This document shows, one piece after another, positions 1-5,180 of a stretch of 5,590 nucleotides of DNA. The notes under the pieces were generated by a model. The model ran no database searches. It saw nothing but the letters and a program-made list of their open reading frames with translations, and was not told the DNA's origin. A program made the position numbers and the translations under genes. Within the stretch, counting starts at the first letter, position 1. Every line of letters starts with the position of its first letter. This DNA comes from Spartobacteria bacterium. Lineage in GTDB: Bacteria; Verrucomicrobiota; Verrucomicrobiia; Chthoniobacterales; Chthoniobacteraceae. The DNA lies in NCBI GenBank assembly GCA_025350985.1, contig JANXWU010000014.1:1-5590 (forward strand). Reading direction: 5' to 3'.

Positions 1-1271
1 CCGTTCGTGCCTTTGATGCGCGCGCCGGTGGCCCTGACGTTTGTCCAGTCATTACCCAAGCCACCTGCCCATTTGGATAACTTGGCGTCGTCACTGACCA
101 CCTTGAAGATATGATCAAGGTCATCCATGACCGTCGAGAGATAGCAGGAGCTGAGTTGCGGATGAAGGGTGCCGGAGTTAAAGAGCGTCGGGGTGGAGGA
201 GGTAAAACGGAAGCTGGAGAGGGCGTCGTAGAACTCGATGGCGCGTTCGTTTTTCCGCTCGCCTTCATTGGCCGCCAGTCCCATGGAGACACGCATCCAG
301 AAATACTGTGGTGTTTCGATGCGCCGGTTTTGTTGATGGATCAGATAGCGGTCATAGATCGTCTGAAGGCCCATGTAGTTGAACTGGCGGTCGCGTTCCA
401 GCCGCATGGCCGACCCGATTTTTTCCAAGTCGAACTCAAGCAAAGAAGGACTAAGACGTTTCAGCCGGATACCTTCTGCGATATAGTCGGCAAACTTTTC
501 GCGATGCATCTGCGCGACGCTGCTGCCAGCGGGGACGTCGCCGAGCACTTCGTGGTAGATGACATTGAGCAAGAGACGCGCGGCGACGAAGCTGTAACCT
601 GGTTCTTTTTCGATGCGGGCGCGGGCGGAGAAAATCATCGCCTTGCTGATTTCATCCGTCTTCACGCCGTCGTAGAGGCTGCCGGGGATTTCCTCGAAAA
701 GTTCCTCCCAAGTGCAACGATCCTCCAGACCGTTGCACGCGCCGACGATCAGCCGGCGAATGCGCTGGGCGTCCATCGGCTCGCGTCTGCCATCGGGATG
801 CGAGACGTACAGGAGCGCCTGCGGCTTGCCGTCGGTGTCGCGTTCGCCGCGAAGGGCGCGGGCTTTTCGGCGTCCATCGCGATATACGATGTACCGGCGC
901 GCCACGGTGTGATGGCCACCCCGCATCAACTCCGCCTCGGCCATGTCCTGAATGCGCTCGACTTGAATCTCCTCGCCCCGCACAGCCCGCGCGAGCATGC
1001 GCTGGACAACTTCGTGCGTGAGCCGGGTAACTTCATGGTGGGTGGCTTCGGCAAGTGTGTCTTCCTTGCCCAAGCCGAGGTCGGCTTTGAAGGCGGCTTC
1101 AAAAGCGAGAAAAATCCGCTGGTCGTTAAAGACGGTGCGGCGTCCGTCGCGTTTGCGGACGGAAAACTCCTTGCCTTCCAATGGATCGACGCCGGTTAGA
1201 GACATCTGTCCCTCGGGCCGGTCCGTTTGGTTCGTTTCGGTGAACTGCGGGTTCGTCTCGGTGTCCTTCAT
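1..1271 (-). CDS. nrdA: Class I ribonucleoside-diphosphate reductase, alpha (large) subunit, N-terminal 423 residues
   Basis: This enzyme reduces ribonucleoside diphosphates to deoxyribonucleotides in the cytoplasm with a radical-generating beta subunit (NrdB, not in the window). The gene runs off the left edge, so the barrel's later active-site residues and C-terminal redox cysteines are not visible. After a polar leader of about 35 residues there is an ATP-cone starting FSVRKRDGRR (about 36-135). A second, cone-like segment follows (about 152-244, LLYVSHPDGRRE to SFVAARLLL) and aligns with the single N-terminal cone of E. coli NrdA. The catalytic domain then begins; TPTLFNSGT and SSCYLS place the first redox cysteine at C376 (E. 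coli C225), followed by KWAGGLGNDW and IKGTNG. The ATG at 1271 is supported by AGAAGGA eight bases upstream. NrdR-type sites upstream suggest NrdR repression. The sequence resembles my memory of Chlamydia and Pseudomonas NrdA more than E. coli NrdA. Assignment is very secure; the subclass is inference. Confidence 0.96.
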   Translation of the reverse strand, partial: MKDTETNPQFTETNQTDRPEGQMSLTGVDPLEGKEFSVRKRDGRRTVFNDQRIFLAFEAAFKADLGLGKEDTLAEATHHEVTRLTHEVVQRMLARAVRGEEIQVERIQDMAEAELMRGGHHTVARRYIVYRDGRRKARALRGERDTDGKPQALLYVSHPDGRREPMDAQRIRRLIVGACNGLEDRCTWEELFEEIPGSLYDGVKTDEISKAMIFSARARIEKEPGYSFVAARLLLNVIYHEVLGDVPAGSSVAQMHREKFADYIAEGIRLKRLSPSLLEFDLEKIGSAMRLERDRQFNYMGLQTIYDRYLIHQQNRRIETPQYFWMRVSMGLAANEGERKNERAIEFYDALSSFRFTSSTPTLFNSGTLHPQLSSCYLSTVMDDLDHIFKVVSDDAKLSKWAGGLGNDWTNVRATGARIKGTN

Positions 1272-1279
1272 GAGAAATG

Positions 1280-1286
1280 TCCTTCT
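1280..1286 (-). promoter_or_regulatory. Ribosome binding site of nrdA
   Basis: The minus strand reads AGAAGGA, ending eight bases before the ATG at 1271. This is a strong Shine-Dalgarno at normal spacing and it fixes the start. It stands out because the hemB, L,D-transpeptidase and glycosyltransferase starts in this window have no recognisable Shine-Dalgarno. Confidence 0.75.
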
Positions 1287-1338
1287 GGGGTTAAACTGTG
1301 AATATCCGGTGAAAAATCCCCGCATAAGGTGGGAGTGA

Positions 1339-1353
1339 CCTGTGAATCACAGG
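1339..1353. repeat. Perfect 15-bp palindrome in the nrdA leader
   Basis: The sequence is CCTGTGA-A-TCACAGG: two 7-base arms that are exact reverse complements around one central A. It lies downstream of the proposed nrdA promoter, inside the untranslated leader. It looks like an operator for a dimeric regulator, but the one-base centre does not fit CRP/FNR sites, which have the same half-sites further apart. No regulator can be named from the sequence. Confidence 0.6.
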
Positions 1354-1362
1354 CTGAAAACC

Positions 1363-1378
1363 ACACTATGTAGGGAGG
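1363..1378 (-). promoter_or_regulatory. NrdR-box-like site A (proximal, weaker)
   Basis: NrdR is a zinc-finger/ATP-cone repressor of ribonucleotide reductase genes and usually binds two 16-bp boxes with a consensus near aCaCwAtATaTwGtgt. On the plus strand this site reads ACACTATGTAGGGAGG. The first half (CACTA) fits well and the second half fits poorly. It starts 30 bp from site B, close to the spacing of about three helical turns usual for NrdR box pairs. On its own it would not be convincing; the paired spacing upstream of nrdA is what supports it. Confidence 0.5.
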
Positions 1379-1384
1379 ATTTGA

Positions 1385-1414
1385 AATCTATCCCACTACG
1401 GGTTGTGGCAGCAA
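1385..1414 (-). promoter_or_regulatory. Candidate sigma-70-type promoter of nrdA
   Basis: On the minus strand there is TTGCTG (1414-1409) as a -35 element, an 18-base spacer, and TAGATT (1390-1385) as a -10 element, matching the consensus at three and four of six positions. NrdR-like site B occupies the spacer and site A lies around the expected transcription start and just downstream. The implied leader is about 105 bases. The element match is weak, so the call rests mainly on the coincidence with the NrdR sites. Confidence 0.35.
1393..1408 (-). promoter_or_regulatory. NrdR-box-like site B (distal, stronger)
   Basis: On the plus strand this reads CCACTACGGGTTGTGG, with both conserved half-sites intact (CACTA and TTGTG) around a GC-rich centre where the consensus is AT-rich. 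It falls inside the spacer of the proposed nrdA promoter, a position where a bound repressor would block RNA polymerase. Together with site A it makes NrdR control of nrdA likely. The nrdR gene itself is not in the window. Confidence 0.6.
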
Positions 1415-1415
1415 G

Positions 1416-1448
1416 AAAAAAATGCGGACTTTGCGAACTTTTCCCGCA
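1416..1448 (-). terminator. Possible intrinsic terminator of the hemB-lipoprotein unit
   Basis: Read on the minus strand, TGCGGG (1448-1443) can pair with TCCGCA (1428-1423) through five Watson-Crick pairs and one G-U, followed directly by seven T (1422-1416). The 14-base loop is large and the stem short, so its strength is doubtful. Its position suits a terminator: about 150 bases after the lipoprotein stop and immediately upstream of the proposed nrdA promoter, facing the right way. Confidence 0.4.
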
Positions 1449-1489
1449 GGGCACGATACATCGCCTGAAAACCGAGGAATGGATGGGTT

Positions 1490-1556
1490 CCCCGAGCGAC
1501 GTCGGGGAGCAGTCACTTCGTTTTGCTGCTCAACAAAACGAACGTGCGCGGCGCAC
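1490..1556. repeat. Cluster of overlapping inverted repeats (hairpin chain)
   Basis: Four inverted repeats sit end to end. CCCCGA/TCGGGG pairs 1490-1495 with 1502-1507. GAGCAG/CTGCTC pairs 1507-1512 with 1526-1531. TTCGTTTTG/CAAAACGAA pairs 1517-1525 with 1534-1542, extendable by CAC/GTG across one bulged base. GTGCGC/GCGCAC pairs 1544-1549 with 1551-1556. Each shares bases with or loops into the next, so neighbours are largely mutually exclusive. No T-run follows on either strand, so this is not a classic terminator. It may be a structured 3' end of the hemB operon transcript, an RNA element or a dispersed palindromic repeat; the sequence does not decide. Confidence 0.5.
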
Positions 1557-1600
1557 GCGGGGCGATAACCGCTGTTAAAAGCCTCTTGGACCCGCTCTCC

Positions 1601-1774
1601 TCAGCGATTGCGAATCGAATCCCCGGCGCGTTCCGGCGCGTAGTGAAATTGCGGATTCTCTTCGCCTTCGGAAATAATGCGCGAGGTCGATTTTGGCTTG
1701 TGCGAAGCGCATCCGACCACCGACAGGGCGAACAGTAAACCCACGGCCAAAACTGCGTGTTTTTTAATCTTCAT
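1601..1774 (-). CDS. Small predicted lipoprotein, 57 residues, function unknown
   Basis: The product starts MKIKKHAVLAVGLLFALSVVGC: a lysine-rich n-region, a hydrophobic stretch and a lipobox (VVGC) with the modifiable cysteine at residue 22. After cleavage by signal peptidase II only about 36 residues would remain, a polar tail (SHKPKS, then EGEENPQFHYAPERAG) with no domain I recognise. The start overlaps the hemB stop as ATGA, with GGAG 11 bases upstream inside hemB, so translation is probably coupled and the two genes share a transcript. Longer in-frame reading into hemB is rejected because it would bury the signal peptide. Such short lipoproteins are often missed by gene callers. The lipoprotein nature is fairly sure; no function can be given. 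Confidence 0.72.
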   Translation of the reverse strand: MKIKKHAVLAVGLLFALSVVGCASHKPKSTSRIISEGEENPQFHYAPERAGDSIRNR

Positions 1775-2757
1775 TTTTTTATCCACTCCAAAATCTCGCG
1801 CGCCCAATATGTAATGATCAAATCCGCGCCGGCGCGTTTGAAGGCGGTCATCATTTCGAGCACGGTCGCGCGCTCGTCGAGCCAGCCGTTTTGCGCGGCG
1901 GCTTTGATCATGGCGTATTCGCCGCTCACGCTGTAAACGGCAGTGGGCATCGCAAATTTTTCTTTCACGCGCCAAAGAACATCGAGGTAGGAGATGCCGG
2001 GTTTGACGAGCACGATGTCCGCGCCTTCGTCGATGTCGAGCGCGACTTCGCGCAGTGCCTCGTCGGCGTTGGCGGGGTCCATCTGGTAGCTGCGGCGGTC
2101 GCCAAATTGCGGCGCGCTTTCGGCGGCATCGCGGAAGGGTCCGTAAAACGCCGAGGAAAATTTAGCGGCGTAGCTCATCAGGATGGTGTTTTGAAAACCG
2201 GCTCCGTCGAGAGCGTCGCGGATCGCGCGGACGCGGCCGTCCATCATATCGCTGGGCGCGACGACATCGGCGCCGGCGGCGGCGTGTGAGACGGCCGTTT
2301 TCGCGAGCAGTTCGAGGGAGGCATCGTTCACGACGTGAAAATTCCCCGCATCGCGCGCGACCATGCCGCAGTGCCCGTGGCTCATGTATTCGCAGAGGCA
2401 GACGTCGGTGATCACGAGCAAATCTGGCAGGCGTTTTTTCAGGGCGCGGACAGTGCGCTGGACGATGCCACGCTCGTCGTAAGCGGACGATGCCAGCTCG
2501 TCTTTTTCCCGTGGGATGCCGAAGAGCAACACGGCGCGCAGGCCTTGCTCCGCCGCGGCAGAGGCTTCGGCGACGAGTTCGTCAGTCGTAAACTGAAACA
2601 CGCCCGGCATGCTGGGCACGGCGGTTTTTGACGCGACCTTTTCGCTGGCAAAAAGCGGCAGGATGAAATCGTCCGCGCGCACGGAGACTTCGCGGACGAG
2701 ATCGCGGATCGCCGGGCAACTGCGCAGTCGCCGGGGCCGGCGGAGGAGGTGGCTCAT
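1771..2757 (-). CDS. hemB: Porphobilinogen synthase (delta-aminolevulinic acid dehydratase), zinc type
   Basis: This cytoplasmic enzyme condenses two 5-aminolevulinate molecules into porphobilinogen, the first pyrrole of heme and related tetrapyrroles. At 328 residues it has the usual full length. The N-terminal arm carries the family signature RPRRLR (7-12). The zinc site DVCLCEYMSHGHCG gives C120, C122 and C130, marking the zinc rather than the magnesium-only active site. The two Schiff-base lysines are K199 (SYAAKFSSAFYGPFRD) and K252 (VLVKPGISYLD). E237 aligns, from memory, with the allosteric magnesium glutamate of the E. coli enzyme. The C-terminal half also has SVSGEYAMIKAA. The ATG at 2757 gives the expected arm length, although I see no Shine-Dalgarno before it. 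The small lipoprotein gene overlaps its stop by four bases, and a transpeptidase gene diverges upstream across 187 bases. The call is very secure. Confidence 0.97.
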   Translation of the reverse strand: MSHLLRRPRRLRSCPAIRDLVREVSVRADDFILPLFASEKVASKTAVPSMPGVFQFTTDELVAEASAAAEQGLRAVLLFGIPREKDELASSAYDERGIVQRTVRALKKRLPDLLVITDVCLCEYMSHGHCGMVARDAGNFHVVNDASLELLAKTAVSHAAAGADVVAPSDMMDGRVRAIRDALDGAGFQNTILMSYAAKFSSAFYGPFRDAAESAPQFGDRRSYQMDPANADEALREVALDIDEGADIVLVKPGISYLDVLWRVKEKFAMPTAVYSVSGEYAMIKAAAQNGWLDERATVLEMMTAFKRAGADLIITYWAREILEWIKK

Positions 2758-2876
2758 CGGACGGGAAGGTAGCCGCCCGCGGACGGTCGGGCAAGCGAGG
2801 GCTTACAGGAGAAAATCATCCACCCCGGACTTGAGTGAGAGGCTTCTTGCAGCGTTGAGAACGTCATATCTCGCCG

Positions 2877-2905
2877 TTGAAAAAACTCATCTCATTCTTG
2901 ACAAT
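2877..2905 (+). promoter_or_regulatory. Candidate promoter of the L,D-transpeptidase gene
   Basis: TTGAAA (2877-2882), a 17-base spacer and GACAAT (2900-2905) match the sigma-70 consensus at five and four of six positions. Transcription would start near 2912, leaving a leader of about 33 bases with no visible Shine-Dalgarno. A competing possibility is a -10 at TAAAAT (2932-2937), discussed as a finding. The region also separates this gene from divergent hemB, for which I could not identify a promoter. Confidence 0.35.
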
Positions 2906-2944
2906 CTCCCTAGCCGTGGCATCGGCTCTGCTAAAATAACTGCC

Positions 2945-3526
2945 ATGCCGAGGATCACACTCTTTTTCCTTCTGCTCCTAGCCTCCTGCGCCACGAATTT
3001 TGCCGGTGGCGCCGAATCGTCCCTCGTGGTGAGCGTGCCGGATCAGAAAATTTTCGTCATCGAGAACGGCGCGTCCGTGGCCAGTTATCCCGTTTCCACT
3101 TCGCGCTTCGGCATCGGCGATCATCGGGGCAGCTATGCTACGCCGCTCGGTGAACTGGAAATTGCCAAAAAAATCGGCGAAGGCGCGGCGCTCGGAGCCG
3201 TGTTCAAAGGCCGCCGGCTGACCGGCGAAATCCTTTCCGCCAACGCCCGCGGACGCGACCCGATCGTCACGCGCATTCTTTGGCTGCGCGGCTTGGAAAG
3301 CTCCAACCGCAACGCCTTCGAACGCGGCATTTACATCCACGGCACCCCGGTCGAAAAACTGCTCGGACGGCCCGCGAGCTACGGCTGCATCCGCATGCGT
3401 TCGCGCGATGTCGTGCGGCTTTTTGAAATGGTCGGCGTCGGTTCGCGCATCCTGATTCTGAATGAGTCCGGTCACCGCGCCATTCAAACCCTCGCCGCCA
3501 TCCATCATCCGAAAATCGCCGGCTGA
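2945..3526 (+). CDS. L,D-transpeptidase (YkuD domain) with lipoprotein signal
   Basis: This 193-residue protein is a probable cysteine transpeptidase that acts on tetrapeptide stems of peptidoglycan in the periplasm, making 3-3 cross-links or attaching a protein. The N-terminus MPRITLFFLLLLASC has a signal sequence ending in a lipobox (LASC, C15), so it is likely membrane anchored. The YkuD domain spans about 27-172. It begins LVVSVPDQKIFVIENG, includes the TPLGE segment (66-70), and ends with the catalytic pair H132 (IHGTP) and C148 within SYGCIRMRS, with R150 next to it. The frame is open far upstream, but that part is antisense to hemB; ATG 2945 gives the signal peptide and is preferred. 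The length is short for the family, essentially one domain with no LysM or other binding domain. The next gene starts 60 bases after the stop on the same strand. Whether it cross-links or anchors cannot be told. Confidence 0.92.
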   Translation: MPRITLFFLLLLASCATNFAGGAESSLVVSVPDQKIFVIENGASVASYPVSTSRFGIGDHRGSYATPLGELEIAKKIGEGAALGAVFKGRRLTGEILSANARGRDPIVTRILWLRGLESSNRNAFERGIYIHGTPVEKLLGRPASYGCIRMRSRDVVRLFEMVGVGSRILILNESGHRAIQTLAAIHHPKIAG

Positions 3527-3586
3527 TTTTTTGGACATCGCCGCCGAATGGGTTCGTGAGCTGACGGGTCGTGTCTGACTTTTTCA

Positions 3587-5113
3587 ATGGAAACTGCATT
3601 CGATTTCAACGGCAAACGGGTTCTGATTTTCATCGTCGCCTACAACGCCGAGAAGACGTTGAGCAGCGTGCTCGACCGCATTCCCCAGTCGCTCCACGGG
3701 AAAAATCTCGAAGTCCTCGTCATCGACGATTCGTCGAAAGACAAAACGTTTCACACTGGCCTGCCCTACGAAAATGCGGCCGGCGAGTTTCGCGTCACCA
3801 TGCTGCGCACGCCGGAAAATCAGGGCTACGGCGGCAACCAAAAACTTGGCTACCGCTACGCGATTGAAAACGGATTCGACATCGTCGCCCTCGTCCACGG
3901 CGACGGGCAGTACGCGCCCGAGAAACTGCCCGCGCTCCTTGCGCCGTTGATCAAAGGCAATGCCGAGGCCGTCTTCGGCTCGCGCATGAGTGAAAAAGGC
4001 GCGGCGCGGCGCGGCGGCATGCCGCTCTACAAATGGGTCGGCAACCAAATCCTCACGCGCTTCCAAAACGCCGTTCTGCACACGCGCCTCTCCGAATTCC
4101 ATTCCGGCTACCGGCTCTACTCGACCGCCGCGCTGCGCCAGATTCCCTTCGAGCGCAACAGTAACGACTTCCATTTCGACACGGAGATCATCATCCAGTT
4201 CGTGTTAAAAAATCTGCGCATCCTGGAGCTGCCCATCCCGACTTACTACGGCGATGAAATCTGCCATGTGAACGGGATGAAATACGCGTGGGACGTTTTT
4301 CGGACGATGATCCGCTGCCGGTTTCACGTCATGAACTTGCTCTACGACCGCAAGTTTGACGTGACAGTGGTGGAGCACACCTACGACACGAAGTTCGACT
4401 TTCCATCCTCGCACACCTTCGCCCTGGAAGCCGTGCGGCCGGAGGCAAACGTCCTCGACATCGGCTGCGGCCAGGGTTGGGTCGCAGTGGAAATGGCGAA
4501 GCGCGCGAAGCGCGTGACGGGCATCGACCAGTATGTGCCCGGCGGTAGCGAGGCGGCAAATCTCCAATTTCACCAGTGGGATCTCGACGCGGAAAAACTG
4601 CCGGTGGACGTTTCTGCCTTCGATCAAATTTTCATGCTCGATGTGATCGAGCACCTGCACGATCCCGAGGCGTTCATGGAAAATCTGCGCCACGCCACCG
4701 CGCGCAAACGTCCCGAAATCGTGCTCACCACGGCGAACATTTCCTTCTTTGTCACGCGCCTGATGCTGCTCTTCGGCAACTTCAACTACGGGCGCAAGGG
4801 CATCCTTGATCGCACGCACACGCGCCTGTTCACGTTCAATTCCCTGTGCGAACTCTTTGACCAAACCGGCTATAAAGTTTTGGAAGTCAAAGGCATCCCC
4901 GGCCCGTTTCCCAAAGCGATCGGCGACAACTTTCTCAGTCGTGCGCTCCTCTCGCTGAACCTACTCCTAATGCATGTGAGCAAGGGCATGTTTGCCTATC
5001 AGCTTTTCGTGCGAGCGCAGGCGATGCCGACGGTGGAGCACCTGCTCTCCGAGACATTGGACACGAGCGCGGAGTTAAAAAAGCAGGCAGCGCTTGCGGG
5101 CGCGGCGTCCTGA
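3587..5113 (+). CDS. Bifunctional GT2 glycosyltransferase / class I SAM-dependent methyltransferase
   Basis: The 508-residue protein has two enzyme domains. Residues 10-250 form a GT-A fold of family GT2, close to dolichol-phosphate-mannose synthase-like enzymes. The start is VLIFIVAYNAEKTL. VIDDSSKDKT (45-54) and HGDGQY (104-109) carry the nucleotide-sugar and metal-binding aspartates, and GSRM and SGYRLY follow. Residues 275-435 form a Rossmann methyltransferase: motif I VLDIGCGQGW (289-298), acidic motif GIDQ (312-315), and LDVIEHLHDP (351-360), the usual post-II region. HTRLFT (411-416) is typical of UbiG-like methyltransferases. The C-terminal LLSLNLLLMHVSKGMF is hydrophobic and may touch the membrane. 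A likely role is transfer of a sugar to a lipid carrier or glycan, with methylation of the same product; substrates are unknown. No Shine-Dalgarno is visible, but the start fits the domain edge. Such fusions are known. Confidence 0.92.
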   Translation: METAFDFNGKRVLIFIVAYNAEKTLSSVLDRIPQSLHGKNLEVLVIDDSSKDKTFHTGLPYENAAGEFRVTMLRTPENQGYGGNQKLGYRYAIENGFDIVALVHGDGQYAPEKLPALLAPLIKGNAEAVFGSRMSEKGAARRGGMPLYKWVGNQILTRFQNAVLHTRLSEFHSGYRLYSTAALRQIPFERNSNDFHFDTEIIIQFVLKNLRILELPIPTYYGDEICHVNGMKYAWDVFRTMIRCRFHVMNLLYDRKFDVTVVEHTYDTKFDFPSSHTFALEAVRPEANVLDIGCGQGWVAVEMAKRAKRVTGIDQYVPGGSEAANLQFHQWDLDAEKLPVDVSAFDQIFMLDVIEHLHDPEAFMENLRHATARKRPEIVLTTANISFFVTRLMLLFGNFNYGRKGILDRTHTRLFTFNSLCELFDQTGYKVLEVKGIPGPFPKAIGDNFLSRALLSLNLLLMHVSKGMFAYQLFVRAQAMPTVEHLLSETLDTSAELKKQAALAGAAS

Positions 5114-5180
5114 GAAAATCCAAGCACCGGAAGATAACCTGCACCTAAAAGCAGAGTCCTTAGTTCCTAACTCGGAATTC

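Larger units (their letters stand above)
1272..1600. other. Intergenic control region between the hemB operon and nrdA
   Basis: These 329 bases hold no convincing gene. Read in the minus direction they contain, in order, a cluster of overlapping inverted repeats (1556-1490), a possible intrinsic terminator (1448-1416), a candidate promoter with two NrdR-box-like sites (1414-1363), a perfect 15-bp palindrome (1353-1339) and the nrdA ribosome binding site. The layout fits the end of one transcription unit followed by the regulated start of the next. A 78-codon plus-strand open frame crosses the region but lacks a ribosome site and any recognisable protein feature. Confidence 0.7.

Noticed and set aside
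111..1199. Long plus-strand open frame of 362 codons
   Set aside because: It lies antisense to nrdA, whose domains and active-site cysteine are unmistakable. The plus-strand protein has no recognisable motif; it is an antisense shadow of a GC-rich gene.
1342..1578. Plus-strand 78-codon frame in the nrdA upstream region
   Set aside because: It has no ribosome site, no protein-like pattern, and overlaps the NrdR sites, terminator and hairpin cluster.
1272..1600. Cobalamin or other known riboswitch upstream of nrdA
   Set aside because: I looked for a B12-box-like core on both strands and did not see one. Class I NrdA does not need cobalamin.
1601..1975. 124-codon minus frame extending the lipoprotein into hemB
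   Set aside because: The extra N-terminus is an arginine-rich frame-shifted reading of hemB and would bury the signal peptide. The ATG at 1774 with the lipobox is the real start.
2898..2937. TTGACA (2898-2903) with TAAAAT (2932-2937) as a promoter
   Set aside because: The elements look good individually, but the 28-base spacer is far outside the usual 16-18.
2609..2944. N-terminal extension of the L,D-transpeptidase frame
   Set aside because: It is antisense to hemB and would place the signal sequence internally.
3512..3532. AAAATC/GATTTT inverted repeat followed by T at the transpeptidase stop
   Set aside because: The six-pair stem is mostly A-T and overlaps the stop codon; it is too weak to call a terminator.
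4205..4864. 219-codon minus frame inside the glycosyltransferase/methyltransferase gene
   Set aside because: It is antisense to clear methyltransferase motifs and has no recognisable domain.
5114..5180. Small palindromes TTAG-TTC-CTAA (5160-5170) and GGAATTCC (5174-5181) between the convergent genes
   Set aside because: The stems are too short for a bidirectional terminator and could occur by chance; no terminator is claimed for this gap.
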